This document shows positions 18,255 to 27,293 of a stretch of 64,000 nt of DNA, in pieces. The notes beneath the pieces were generated by a model. It was not told the origin of the DNA and made no database searches. It saw only the letters and a program-made list of their open reading frames with translations. A program made the position numbers and the translations under genes. Positions within the stretch are counted from its first letter, which is position 1. Each line of letters opens with the position of its first letter. This DNA is from Gymnodinialimonas phycosphaerae (GTDB taxonomy: Bacteria > Pseudomonadota > Alphaproteobacteria > Rhodobacterales > Rhodobacteraceae), in assembly GCF_019195455.1 (NCBI RefSeq), contig NZ_JAIMBW010000001.1, positions 2,480,001 to 2,544,000 on the forward strand, given 5' to 3'.

Positions 18255-19415
18255 ATGCCGGGCAAGGGCGAGGAAGACACCAAGACCAACAAGGCGCCTG
18301 CAAAAGGCGGCGGGCCAGTCCTTCAGGTCGAACGCCGGGACTTCGTGGACCTTGTTCCGACCGACAGGGGCCGCGTCCAGCCGATGAAGGGCTTCGACCC
18401 GATCTATACGGATATCGTCGATTACATCGTTCGCTGCACTCACCGGATCTGGGACGAACGGGATGTCGGCTTGATCTACACGCATTACACCCACAATTGC
18501 GTCGTCTATGGCGCCACCGGGACCGTCTACAACCGAGAGGACGTGGTCCACGACACCATTCGCCGCCTTGCATTGCTGCCCGAGCGGCGCGGCATGGCGA
18601 CCCAGATCATCTGGAACGGCAACGAGGATGACGGGTTCTACACCTCGCATCTTGTGACCGGAAGCGGGCGGCACACGCAGCGCGGCATCTACGGCAAGCC
18701 CACCGGACGCAGCTTCGTCGCGCGCACCATCGCCGACTGCATGATCCACGAGAACAAGATTTACCGCGAATGGCTGGTCGTCGATTCCATGGCGCAGGTG
18801 AAACAGATCGGCCTGGACCCGCAGGCCTATGCCGAAAACCTTGCACGGCCTTATTTCGAAAAGGGATTGCTTGCCGTCGACATGGGTGAGACGCGTCGGT
18901 TGATCGGACAATATCCGCCTGAAAGCGAGCCCGACACATCGATTGCCAACACGCCGGAAGAGGAGACCGTTCTTCGCTGGCTGCATGAGATCCACAACCG
19001 CCGCATGTTCGGAAAGATCCGCGACGTCTACGCGCCCAACGTGCAGTATCACGGCCCCTTGATGAAGGAGCTGGTCGGCCAGGCGGCCGTCACACATCAG
19101 GTTATCGGCCTCTACGCGACCGTCCCGGACGGAGCCTTCCTGCCACAGCATATCTGTTCGGTGCCCTGCGACGAAGGTGGGATCAAAGTCGCAGTGCGCT
19201 GGCTTGTCGAGGGGCATCACATGGGCTGGGGCGTGTTCGAGGAACTCGGAGCGCCAACCGGCAAGCGGCTGCAAATCATGGGGATGAGCCATTTCCATAT
19301 CAAAGGCGGCAAGGTCGTCGATGAATGGACGAACATCGACGAGATGTCTTTGCTGATGCAGATCAAGCTGGCACAGATGGCGGACGCGGCCGGACTGATC
19401 CCCGACCCCGATTAA
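18255..19415 (+). CDS. Two-domain SnoaL/NTF2-like protein, paralogue 4
   Basis: A 386-residue, longer family member. An N-terminal lead of about 55 residues ends in MKGFDPIYTDIVDYIVR, a phrase shared with the next two paralogues. Two NTF2-like halves follow, with loop motifs GIYGKPTG and ELGAPTG. The segment IADCMIHENKIYREWLV marks the end of the first domain. The start ATG 18255 is fixed by AAAGGAGG at 18241-18248. It stands alone on the plus strand under two operator-like sites and faces the second LacI gene. The reaction is unknown. Confidence 0.75.
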   Translation: MPGKGEEDTKTNKAPAKGGGPVLQVERRDFVDLVPTDRGRVQPMKGFDPIYTDIVDYIVRCTHRIWDERDVGLIYTHYTHNCVVYGATGTVYNREDVVHDTIRRLALLPERRGMATQIIWNGNEDDGFYTSHLVTGSGRHTQRGIYGKPTGRSFVARTIADCMIHENKIYREWLVVDSMAQVKQIGLDPQAYAENLARPYFEKGLLAVDMGETRRLIGQYPPESEPDTSIANTPEEETVLRWLHEIHNRRMFGKIRDVYAPNVQYHGPLMKELVGQAAVTHQVIGLYATVPDGAFLPQHICSVPCDEGGIKVAVRWLVEGHHMGWGVFEELGAPTGKRLQIMGMSHFHIKGGKVVDEWTNIDEMSLLMQIKLAQMADAAGLIPDPD

Positions 19416-19469
19416 CCCCTGCCCCGCCCCGCGTGAAACGATCAGGGGCCAGATCGCGCGACACGGGCG

Positions 19470-20519
19470 TCAATCCGGTCGGCGGACCGTACCTCTCTCG
19501 ACGACTTGCCCCTCGAAGACCAGGCGCTGCGCCTCGGCATCGGGCGCAGCGATGCGGTCGAGCAGAAGATCGACCGTGGCCGAGACCATCCTTCGGACAG
19601 GCTGTCGCACGGTCGTCAGATTGTAGCTTTTCCAGCGCGCCATCGGAACATCATCATAGCCGATGACCGACACATCTTCGGGCACCCGCAGGCCCAGGTC
19701 GTGGCGAAGCACGTCCATGACAGCGAAGGCCATGTGATCGTTGGCGACGAAAACCGCATCCGGACGGGTCGCAGTGGCAAACATGCGACGGGTGGCAGAC
19801 TCGGCCTGATCGTGGTGGAAATCGCCAACCTCACGGGCAAACAGCGTGTGTCCGGCCGCGGCAAGGCCCGCAAGAAACCCGGCCTCCCGGTCTCTTTGCG
19901 TCGAGGCGCCGTGCCAACCCGCGATGTGGGCGATCCTGCGGCACCCGCTCTGCAACAGGTAGTCGGCCACCGCACGCCCCCCGGTCACATTGTCGGAACT
20001 GACCCCGGACAGGTCAGGGTGGTCTTGTGAACGGTTGAACATCACGATCGGGATATCCGCATCATTGATCGCCCGGGTCAGTTCATTTGAAAGACCGACG
20101 GACGCCGTAATCAGCCCCTCGACGCGGTAGTCGAGGAGTTCCTCGATCACTTGGTCGGTCTTGCCGGCGACATCGGCCGCCATAAAGGTCAGGACGTGGT
20201 AATTTCTGGCCTGAAGCTCAAGGGCCAGACGCTCGAATGCTTCGGAAAAGAACTGGTTTTCGAAATGCGCGACCACCAGAGCCACGATCCGGCTTCGCCC
20301 GGTGATCATGGCCTGTGCCAGCCGATTGGGTCGATATCCCAGTTGGTCGGCCGCTTCCCTCACCCGCCTTGTCATCGCATCCGAGACACTCGCATCCGGA
20401 GAAAAGACCCGGCTTACCGCCGACTGGCTGACGCCGGCAAGCCGCGCGACGTCGTAGGACGTAACTGTTCGTTTGTTCCGTAATTGACCCTTCAATCGCT
20501 TCCGCCTCGCTGTCTCCAA
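19470..20519 (-). CDS. LacI-family transcriptional regulator B
   Basis: About 349 residues with the same architecture as regulator A. The DNA-reading segment AGVSQSAVSRVFSP is identical, as is the GYRPN hinge start. The start is not an ATG: TTG 20519 is the longest option, and TTG 20495, preceded by AGGCGG, is another. The gene lies between two SnoaL-like units, and the operator at 20548-20563 sits in the divergent region before it. Two repressors with the same recognition helix but different effector domains would let two related compounds control the same regulon. Confidence 0.9.
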   Translation of the reverse strand: METARRKRLKGQLRNKRTVTSYDVARLAGVSQSAVSRVFSPDASVSDAMTRRVREAADQLGYRPNRLAQAMITGRSRIVALVVAHFENQFFSEAFERLALELQARNYHVLTFMAADVAGKTDQVIEELLDYRVEGLITASVGLSNELTRAINDADIPIVMFNRSQDHPDLSGVSSDNVTGGRAVADYLLQSGCRRIAHIAGWHGASTQRDREAGFLAGLAAAGHTLFAREVGDFHHDQAESATRRMFATATRPDAVFVANDHMAFAVMDVLRHDLGLRVPEDVSVIGYDDVPMARWKSYNLTTVRQPVRRMVSATVDLLLDRIAAPDAEAQRLVFEGQVVERGTVRRPD

Positions 20520-20547
20520 TGGTCACGAACAAGCGCCTTACGACCAC

Positions 20548-20563
20548 TTGCATTCGAATGCAT
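20548..20563 (+). promoter_or_regulatory. LacI-type operator, near-perfect
   Basis: TTGCATTCGAATGCAT matches the palindrome at 15 of 16 positions. It lies between regulator B and the SnoaL-like gene at 20629 and may control both. Confidence 0.8.
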
Positions 20564-20628
20564 AACCTGTATCAGTTCGCAAGGAAACTCTGTTGCCATG
20601 CAACCTGGATGCAAGTGAGACCAGCCAA

Positions 20629-21732
20629 ATGCCGAAGGAACAAGACCCAAAAGCGATTTCCGCCGAGCGCCTGGATTATGCCGAGATCGACGCGCCGGGA
20701 CGCGAGCGCACGCAATCGATGGAGGGATTCGATCCAGAATACACCGATATCGTAGACTACATCCTGCGCTGCACGCACCGCATCTGGGAAGAAAAGAACG
20801 TCGGGCTGATCTACAGCCACTACACCCACAACTGCGTCGTCTACCTGCCCAACGAAACGCTTTATGACCGCGAGGAAGTGGTGGAGAACACGATCCAACG
20901 GATCGTGACCATGCCCCATGTCGGCATGGCCAGCCAGGTGATCTGGCGCGGCGACGACAAGGAGGGGTTCTATACGTCTCACCTGATCACGACCGCCGGG
21001 CGCCATACGCAGCAAGGCCCCTATGGCGCGCCCACGGGCCGGAAATATACCATACGCGGCATCGCCGATTGCATGATCTTTCGCAACCGCATCTACCGCG
21101 AATGGCTGGTGGGCGACAGCATGGGCGTCATCCATCAACTGGGCCTCGATCCGATGCCGATCGCCTTGGCCGCAGCCGCGCGGATCGGGCCGGCTCTGCC
21201 GCAGGAAGCGGGCGTGCGCAGCCGCCTTCCGGGCCAATTGCCGCCGCCGGCAGACACCGACACGGCGATCGCGCACAACGAGGCCGAGGCCGAGACGTTG
21301 CGCTGGCTGCACCGTGTCATGAACCAGCGCATGTTCGGTGAGATGCGCGCGGTTTACGACCCGAACGCGATGTATCACGGGCCCCAGATGGTGGAACTTT
21401 CGGGAGTCGAGGCGATCATCCACCAGTGGATGGGCGTCTTCGGGGCAATCCCCGACGGAAGTTTCCGGGCCGAGCATATCTGCTCGGTTCCGGCGGAAGA
21501 GGGGGGCACCAAGGTCGCGGTGCGCTGGATGATCGAGGGACGCCATGGCGGCTGGGGGCTTTTCCCAACGCTCGGCGCGCCGACGCAGCGCCCAGTGCGG
21601 CTCATGGGGGTCAGCCATTACCATTACGTCGATGGCCGGATTGTCGACGAATGGACGGTGTATGACGAGATGACGCTGCTGGTGCAGATCCTCGCCGGAG
21701 AAACGGGGGCCGACGATGCCGAAAGCACCTAG
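20629..21732 (+). CDS. Two-domain SnoaL/NTF2-like protein, paralogue 5
   Basis: A 367-residue protein, clearly the closest relative of paralogue 4: MEGFDPEYTDIVDYILRCTH, IADCMIF and NRIYREWLVGDSM are shared in style. Loop motifs are GPYGAPTG and TLGAPTQ, the last glycine of the second being changed. Start choice: ATG 20629 gives an N-terminus like the other family members (MPK), but TTG 20593 has a better ribosome site (AAGGAA at 20581-20586) and would add 12 residues. The gene overlaps the next one by 17 bp, so the two are co-translated. Confidence 0.75.
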   Translation: MPKEQDPKAISAERLDYAEIDAPGRERTQSMEGFDPEYTDIVDYILRCTHRIWEEKNVGLIYSHYTHNCVVYLPNETLYDREEVVENTIQRIVTMPHVGMASQVIWRGDDKEGFYTSHLITTAGRHTQQGPYGAPTGRKYTIRGIADCMIFRNRIYREWLVGDSMGVIHQLGLDPMPIALAAAARIGPALPQEAGVRSRLPGQLPPPADTDTAIAHNEAEAETLRWLHRVMNQRMFGEMRAVYDPNAMYHGPQMVELSGVEAIIHQWMGVFGAIPDGSFRAEHICSVPAEEGGTKVAVRWMIEGRHGGWGLFPTLGAPTQRPVRLMGVSHYHYVDGRIVDEWTVYDEMTLLVQILAGETGADDAEST

Positions 21733-22819
21733 CATGACGGACAGTGTGGCCCTGCCCTTCTCCCTGCCGAACCGACCGAAAGTCACGCAGATCCGCAAAC
21801 GCGATGCGGCGGAACTGAAGGCGCCGGGCCGCGAGCGCACGCAGCCCATGGACGGGTTCGAGCCGCACTTTACCGATATCGTCGACTACATCGTCCGGAT
21901 CACCGAGGAGATCTGGGTCGACCGCGCGGTCGGCCGGATCTACGACACCTACGATCACGCCTGCACGATCTATTCGCATTACGGGGTGGTGCGCTCGGTC
22001 GAGGAGGTCATCGCCTCGACCGTCACCACGCTCAACGGGTTCCCGGACGGCGAGCCACACCACGTGAACGTAGCCTGGTCGGGTGACTCGGCCGTCGGGT
22101 TCTACACGTCACATCTGGGCTTCAGCCGCTCCACCAACCTGGGGCGGTCGGCCTATGGCCCGGCCACCGGCGCAAAGGTCGGGCTGCACTTCGCCGCCGA
22201 CTGCGTGTCGAAGGATAACCTGATCCACACCGAATGGTTGGTGCGCGACAACGGAGCGTTGGTGCGCCAACTGGGCTTCGACCCGGACAACGTCGCGCGC
22301 GACATCGCCGAGCGCGGCAATACCCGCAATCGCTTCGTCAATTCCCCCGAAACGCGTCTGGTGGGCCAGACCCCGCGCGCGCCGCTCGACATCGACGCCG
22401 GCACGCCCGAAGGCTATGTCCGGACGCTGTTTCACGATATCTGGAACCTGCGTCGACTGGACCGGATGGCCGACCACTACGACGCCGACATGATCCTTCA
22501 TGCCGGCGGCGGGCGGGAGGCGCAGGGCCTGCGCAATGCAAGCGCCCTTTACCTGTCGGTAATGGCGGCCATCCCAGATGGCGTGATGCGAGTGCAGAAC
22601 GTCTGCTGGTCCGAAGAAACCGACGGTCCGATCCTGGCCGTGCGCTGGTTGCTGGAAGGATCGAGCGCCCGCGGAGGCGTCTTGGGTGACGCGGTGCCCG
22701 TAGGCCGCCCGGTGGCAATGATGGGTGTCTCGCACCTCCGCTTCGAAGGCGGTCGGATCGTCGAGGAATGGATGATCTTCGACGAAATCGGCGTCATGGC
22801 CCAGGCCTGGTCGGACTGA
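21716..22819 (+). CDS. Two-domain SnoaL/NTF2-like protein, paralogue 6
   Basis: A 367-residue protein of the same subgroup: APGRERTQPMDGFEPHFTD precedes the first domain. The loop motifs have drifted (SAYGPATG in half one, AVPVG in half two), so its active-site entrance probably differs. It starts inside the end of paralogue 5 (17-bp overlap) and ends 27 bp before the convergent permease gene. A heteromeric partner of paralogue 5 is a reasonable guess from the overlap. Confidence 0.75.
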   Translation: MPKAPSMTDSVALPFSLPNRPKVTQIRKRDAAELKAPGRERTQPMDGFEPHFTDIVDYIVRITEEIWVDRAVGRIYDTYDHACTIYSHYGVVRSVEEVIASTVTTLNGFPDGEPHHVNVAWSGDSAVGFYTSHLGFSRSTNLGRSAYGPATGAKVGLHFAADCVSKDNLIHTEWLVRDNGALVRQLGFDPDNVARDIAERGNTRNRFVNSPETRLVGQTPRAPLDIDAGTPEGYVRTLFHDIWNLRRLDRMADHYDADMILHAGGGREAQGLRNASALYLSVMAAIPDGVMRVQNVCWSEETDGPILAVRWLLEGSSARGGVLGDAVPVGRPVAMMGVSHLRFEGGRIVEEWMIFDEIGVMAQAWSD

Positions 22820-22846
22820 CGCCGTGGCGGCGGGGCGGTTTGACCC

Positions 22847-23728
22847 CTACCCTTTCACCGCCCCTGCGGTCAGACCGCTGACGATGCGTTTCTGGAAGAA
22901 CAGCACCAGGAAGATCAGCGGCAGGATCACCGACACCGTCGCCGCCACCGCATACATGATCTGGCCGCGCAGCTGTACCGAGCCCAGGAACGCGGCGATG
23001 CGTGGTATCATCGTCTGATTGTCCTCCGACAGGATCGCGGCGGAAATGACGAAGTCGTTGTAGCCGGTCAGGAAGCTGAAGATTCCGGCGGTGATGACGC
23101 CCGGCCACATGACCGGAATGATCGCGAGGCGGAACGCCTGGAACCGCGTGCAGCCATCGACCATCGCGCTTTCGTCGAGGTCGCGCGGGATCGACAGAAA
23201 GAAGGCGTGCAATAGCCAGAGGGTAAACGGTTGGTTCAACGCCACGAGCACGATGATCGCGGTCGGCAGCCGGCCCCACAGATTGAGCTCGAAGAACGGC
23301 AGCAGATAACCGGAGACGAGTGTAACGCCGGGCATGGCACGGAAGATCAGCGCCGCTATCAGCACCCAGAAGGCGTAACGATACCCCGACCGCGCCAGCG
23401 CGTAGCCGCCCAGCGTGCCGAAGGTCAGCGAGATCGCCGTCACCGAGAACGTCACGATCAGCGTGTTCAGCCCCGGTCGCCAGAATTCGTTGTCGATCCA
23501 GACCCCGCGATAGGCGTCGAGCGTGAAGGCGCTGCCGGTCTGCGCCCGCGTCGTGGGTCCGTCGAGCGCATCGGTCCAGTCGGCATAAGAAAAGAAGTCG
23601 GCCTGCACCTTGAAGCTGCCCCAGACCGTCCAGATGAAGGGAAAAGCCGCTGTGAAGACCCAGACCAGGACGAACCCGAGGGCCAGCAGTTTCAGCGACA
23701 GCGGTGCGCGTTCCATTTGGGCAGCCAT
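22847..23728 (-). CDS. Sugar ABC transporter permease B2 (MalG type)
   Basis: A 293-residue, six-helix permease. The EAA-type loop DESAMVDGCTRFQAFRLAII and the ending IVSGLTAGAVKG match permease A2 (14381-15262) nearly word for word. It is the last gene of a three-gene operon that has no ATPase after it. It must therefore borrow an ATPase, most simply the MalK-type protein at 13312-14367. Confidence 0.93.
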   Translation of the reverse strand: MAAQMERAPLSLKLLALGFVLVWVFTAAFPFIWTVWGSFKVQADFFSYADWTDALDGPTTRAQTGSAFTLDAYRGVWIDNEFWRPGLNTLIVTFSVTAISLTFGTLGGYALARSGYRYAFWVLIAALIFRAMPGVTLVSGYLLPFFELNLWGRLPTAIIVLVALNQPFTLWLLHAFFLSIPRDLDESAMVDGCTRFQAFRLAIIPVMWPGVITAGIFSFLTGYNDFVISAAILSEDNQTMIPRIAAFLGSVQLRGQIMYAVAATVSVILPLIFLVLFFQKRIVSGLTAGAVKG

Positions 23729-23751
23729 CTTGCTCGGTCTCCTACGAAGTG

Positions 23752-24780
23752 TCAGGTCTTGGTCTGGAATGCGGTCCAGCTGCGCCGGATCGAAGGGGTC
23801 ATCAGAAGGCCGATACAGAAGATCGTCATGATCGATGTCGCCGCAGCCGATCCGAACAGCGGAATCTCTCCGCTGCGCAGATCGTTGAAGATCAGTGACG
23901 ACAGGGATGAGGCATGCGCCTGCGCGCTGAAGCCGATGATCGCTTCGAACACACGGAAATTATCCATGATGCTGACGACAAGAAGGAACGTCGCGACTGG
24001 AGCCAGGTGCGGAATAACGACGAAGCGCACCCGGTCGAGGCGCGATGCGCCGTCCACCATCGAGGCCTCCAGCGTATCGCGCGGAACCGTCTGCAGGGCT
24101 GCGAAGAAGATGATGAAGACGAAGGGCGTCGAACTCCACGTCCCGTAGGCGAACAGGGTGATCCAGGTCAGGACGGGGTCGGCCTTCACCGACAATTCGG
24201 GGTCGTTGAACAATGCCTGCAGAAACGACCCGATGATCCCGCGCGCGTCGATCATCCAGAACAGGATCAGCGAGCCGAGAAGGGACGGTACGATCATCGG
24301 CAGGAGCGAGAAGTAGACCACCGCGCCGCGGAAAAACTGCGGGATGCGATTGACCGCCAGCGCCACCAGAAAGCCGAGGCCGATCGAGGCCGGCGTCACG
24401 ATGAAGGTATAGGCCAGCGTGAAGACAAGCGCGCGGTAGAAGGGCAGTTCGAAGATCCGGTCGAGCGCCGCCCAGGCATCCGGGGAACTGGACCAGATCC
24501 TCTGGATCTCGGAAAAGGCCAGATGTGCACTGTCGGTGTAGGTCGCCAAGCCGTTGAACCGACCGGCCGGTTGCTCCTCGCGCAGGGCGATCATGGCCTC
24601 GGCGTCAATCCGCACTTCCTCGACGCATCGGAACGGATCGCAGGCCTCCACCGTGATCATGATCTGCTCATGCTCGATGAAAAAGGACTGGTAGATGATC
24701 GAGACGATCGGCAGGGCAATGAACAGGAACATCGCCGTCAGGGACGGAAGGATGAACTTGGCAAATGTACCATGCGGCAT
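23752..24780 (-). CDS. Sugar ABC transporter permease B1 (MalF type)
   Basis: A 342-residue permease of the same length as permease A1, with the same large periplasmic loop after the first helix and the shared EEQPAGRFNGL segment. An inverted repeat lies between it and the upstream binding-protein gene. It forms the heterodimeric membrane channel with permease B2. Confidence 0.93.
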   Translation of the reverse strand: MPHGTFAKFILPSLTAMFLFIALPIVSIIYQSFFIEHEQIMITVEACDPFRCVEEVRIDAEAMIALREEQPAGRFNGLATYTDSAHLAFSEIQRIWSSSPDAWAALDRIFELPFYRALVFTLAYTFIVTPASIGLGFLVALAVNRIPQFFRGAVVYFSLLPMIVPSLLGSLILFWMIDARGIIGSFLQALFNDPELSVKADPVLTWITLFAYGTWSSTPFVFIIFFAALQTVPRDTLEASMVDGASRLDRVRFVVIPHLAPVATFLLVVSIMDNFRVFEAIIGFSAQAHASSLSSLIFNDLRSGEIPLFGSAAATSIMTIFCIGLLMTPSIRRSWTAFQTKT

Positions 24781-24801
24781 GTGCGCCCCCCCAGTCGTTC
24801 A

Positions 24802-24829
24802 CGGTCGCCGAACCCGGGTCCGGCGACCG
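24802..24829 (-). promoter_or_regulatory. Stem-loop between binding-protein and permease genes
   Basis: Arms CGGTCGCCG and CGGCGACCG form a perfect 9-bp stem with a 10-base loop just after the stop of binding protein B. It has the same place and size as the hairpin in importer A. Confidence 0.65.
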
Positions 24830-24840
24830 ACATGATCGGA

Positions 24841-26082
24841 TCAGTCGAGGAAACCGGCCTGCCGGGCCGAGGTCTCGTAATCCCGCAGCGCGTCGGCGAG
24901 GGTTTCCTCGGCCGTCTTTCCGCCGGTCATGAAGGCGGCCATGTTGGAGCCGAAGGCATCGTGCATCAGCCCCATGTAGGGCAGCATCGAGTAGCTGGGC
25001 GCCCCGCCCTGCACGCTGGCGATGATACCGACAGCGGCATCGGTGGGCTCATATCCATCAATCAGCCACACGGCGGCGGTCGGGTTTTCCGCAACCATTT
25101 CAGGCGATAGGCCATACATCATTGCCTGGAACGCGGTAGCCGCATCCTCGTCAGTGATGTTGCGAGGAATGGCGAACCCGTCCCACCACACGGTGGTCGC
25201 GGGCACGTCGTTGCCGCCGACCGACGGCGCCGCCGCGAACCGGGTCGCGGCCGCGATGTCCGGCACCGGGCTGTTCTCGGGCAGGAACGTCGATGCCTGC
25301 GAACCCCAAAGGTTCGCCATGGCAACTTCGCCCGCTTCCCAGATCGGCACGATCGCATCGGTGGTGAAGGTCAGGTAATCGGGGTTCATGTAGGTGCTCA
25401 TCTCGCGCAGCATTTGGAGCGTTGCGATGGCCTTCTCCTCGTCAATGTTCGGAGCGCCTGACCCGGCCTCGAAGAATTCTCCGCCGCGGCCGAGATACAT
25501 GTTCACGAACTCCTGGGCGAGCGACCATTCCGGGATCATCGTTGCGGCCAGGGGATATTCCATGATTCCCTGCTCGCGGATCGCGCGGGCAGCTTCGATA
25601 ACCTCTTCATAGGTGGTGGGGACGGGCACGCCGGCCTGCTCCAGTACGTCCTCGCGGAAAAAGAAGTGCTGCGCGTTGGCCATGAACGCGATCGCCACGG
25701 TCTGCCCATTCACGCGGATCTGCTGATGCGGCAGAAGCTGTTCGCCATATTCTGCGATCAAGTCGTCGAGCGGACGGACGAGATCTGCATTGAGCAGCGA
25801 GGTGAGCGAGCCGTTGGCGATCACGACGACGTTGTACTCCGACGGGAATACCGACAGTGCCGGACCCTGGATGGTTGCGTGTTCAGTATTGAGGTTCGCG
25901 CTGACGGTGAAATCGTCGGTGGCGCATTCCTCGATCCGGTTTACGACGATGTCGACGGAGGCGTGTTCGTTTGACAGCAGGCGCAACGATCCCTCACCGA
26001 AGTCAGGGCAGTCGGCGAGGGCGGGCGCAGCGAGGGCCGAAAGCATCAGGCTCGCGATGGCGGTGGAACGCAGGTGGATCAT
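24841..26082 (-). CDS. Sugar ABC transporter substrate-binding protein B
   Basis: A 413-residue secreted binding protein. The signal peptide runs to about residue 23 and ends APALA before DCP. It is a family 1 sugar-binding protein and a paralogue of protein A at 16426. The start ATG 26082 precedes the signal peptide and has GGGAG upstream. It is the first gene of the second importer operon, diverging from the duplicated SnoaL-like genes across a region with two strong operators. It probably binds a compound chemically related to that of importer A. Confidence 0.93.
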   Translation of the reverse strand: MIHLRSTAIASLMLSALAAPALADCPDFGEGSLRLLSNEHASVDIVVNRIEECATDDFTVSANLNTEHATIQGPALSVFPSEYNVVVIANGSLTSLLNADLVRPLDDLIAEYGEQLLPHQQIRVNGQTVAIAFMANAQHFFFREDVLEQAGVPVPTTYEEVIEAARAIREQGIMEYPLAATMIPEWSLAQEFVNMYLGRGGEFFEAGSGAPNIDEEKAIATLQMLREMSTYMNPDYLTFTTDAIVPIWEAGEVAMANLWGSQASTFLPENSPVPDIAAATRFAAAPSVGGNDVPATTVWWDGFAIPRNITDEDAATAFQAMMYGLSPEMVAENPTAAVWLIDGYEPTDAAVGIIASVQGGAPSYSMLPYMGLMHDAFGSNMAAFMTGGKTAEETLADALRDYETSARQAGFLD

Positions 26083-26185
26083 GTTCGGGTCACTCCCTTG
26101 AAAAAACCGTGTCGCCGTTTCGCCCGCTGCTCCGCGCGGACGATCGGGCCGTGGCAATCGTTTGTGTGCCATACGGTAACAGCAC

Positions 26186-26201
26186 TTGCATTCGAATTCA
26201 A
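26186..26201 (+). promoter_or_regulatory. LacI-type operator, near-perfect
   Basis: TTGCATTCGAATTCAA matches the palindrome at 15 of 16 positions. It lies in the divergent region between binding protein B and the SnoaL-like gene at 26271, 23 bp from the next site. Confidence 0.8.
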
Positions 26202-26208
26202 AATGATT

Positions 26209-26224
26209 TTGCATTCGAATGCGT
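26209..26224 (+). promoter_or_regulatory. LacI-type operator
   Basis: TTGCATTCGAATGCGT matches the palindrome at 14 of 16 positions. Its end lies 46 bp before the start at 26271. Together with the site at 26186 it could serve both divergent operons. Confidence 0.8.
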
Positions 26225-26270
26225 GAAGGAATTTCCGCGATCGTTGAAACTGTCGGAGTAAGCAGATCAA

Positions 26271-26850
26271 ATGCCTGATTTTCAAACCGAGAAGGCGCTG
26301 GTGCGCGCGTATCACGATGCGATCTGTAAGGCGCCGGTGGGGGAAGAGTCAGAGACCCTCGCCCGCTTCACCTCGCCCGACTGGTACTGGCGCGGCATGC
26401 ATCCGTTCCATGAACGGAACGGTGCGGAGGCAGTGGCGGACGTCTACTGGACTCCGCTGAAGACCGCCTTCACCCGCCTGCAGCGACGCCCCGACATCTT
26501 CCTCGCGGGGCGCAACGAGATGGACGGGTTCAACTCGGTCTGGGTCGTCTCGATGGGGCACCTGATGGGGCTCTTCGACCGGCCCTGGCTCGGCATCCGG
26601 CCCACCGGGCGCATCACCATGCTGCGCTACGCCGAATTCAACAAGGTCGAGGACGGGAGGATCACGGAGACCGCGATGTTCTGCGACATCCCGCAAGTGA
26701 TGATGCAAGCCGGTCAGAACCCCTTCCCGCCGCAGACCGGCGCGCATCTGGTGCAGCCGGGCCCGATGACGCATGAGGGGCTGATGTGGGACGCGCAGGA
26801 TCCCGCAACGGGAGAGGCCACCCTCGCCGCGATCAACGCGATGCTCGGCG
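26271..26850 (+). repeat. Tandem duplication, first copy of the 5' block
   Basis: About 580 bp that recur at 27286-27865 with an offset of 1015 bp. The only difference noticed by eye is AACGG versus ACCGG near 26420. The blocks cover the whole first domain of the two adjacent SnoaL-like genes. Confidence 0.85.
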
Positions 26851-27293
26851 ACATGGGGCGGCGCGAGCGCACCAAGAACGATCGCCCGGGATATGCCGGG
26901 GATCTTGCCCGCACCTGGCACGATGACATGATCTGGTGGGGGCCCGCCGGGATCGGCGCGACCTACACGATCGAGCGCTACATCAAGCAGCACGCGGCAC
27001 CGTTCCGCGAGGCGTTGAATGACGGCTACCGGTTCAACGGCCATCTCTGCCGCGTGGCCGAGGGGCATTTCGGCGGCTTCTTCGGGTGGGCCAACCTGAC
27101 TGTCAAGAACTCCGGCGGTTACATGGGGATGCCCGCCGGACCCGGCCCGGCCGACATGCGCGTCGTGGACATGTATCGCGAAGAGGACGGAAAACTGGCC
27201 GAGAACTGGATCTTCATCGACCTGTTGCACTGGCTGAACATGCAGGGGCTGGATGTCCTCGGACGGATGGCAGGCTTGCAGCACGATGCCTGA
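26271..27293 (+). CDS. Two-domain SnoaL-like (ester-cyclase-type) protein, paralogue 7
   Basis: A 340-residue, double SnoaL-like protein of a different subgroup: the first half begins MPDFQTEKALVRAYHDAI and has the loop GIRPTG, and the second half has WWGPAGIGATYTI and the loop GMPAGPG. The closely related gene at 27286 overlaps its last 8 bp. A GGAG lies 12 bases before the ATG. It sits under two strong operator-like sites. The fold suggests cyclase, isomerase or dehydratase chemistry; nothing in the sequence fixes the substrate. Confidence 0.75.
   Translation: MPDFQTEKALVRAYHDAICKAPVGEESETLARFTSPDWYWRGMHPFHERNGAEAVADVYWTPLKTAFTRLQRRPDIFLAGRNEMDGFNSVWVVSMGHLMGLFDRPWLGIRPTGRITMLRYAEFNKVEDGRITETAMFCDIPQVMMQAGQNPFPPQTGAHLVQPGPMTHEGLMWDAQDPATGEATLAAINAMLGDMGRRERTKNDRPGYAGDLARTWHDDMIWWGPAGIGATYTIERYIKQHAAPFREALNDGYRFNGHLCRVAEGHFGGFFGWANLTVKNSGGYMGMPAGPGPADMRVVDMYREEDGKLAENWIFIDLLHWLNMQGLDVLGRMAGLQHDA

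Noticed and set aside
18216..19298. Long minus-strand frame opposite paralogue 4
   Set aside because: No motif and no ribosome site; the plus strand has AAAGGAGG and the SnoaL signatures.
19416..19469. CCCCTG ... CAGGGG inverted repeat between convergent genes as a terminator
   Set aside because: Only a 6-bp stem with a long loop and no T-run, so support is too weak.
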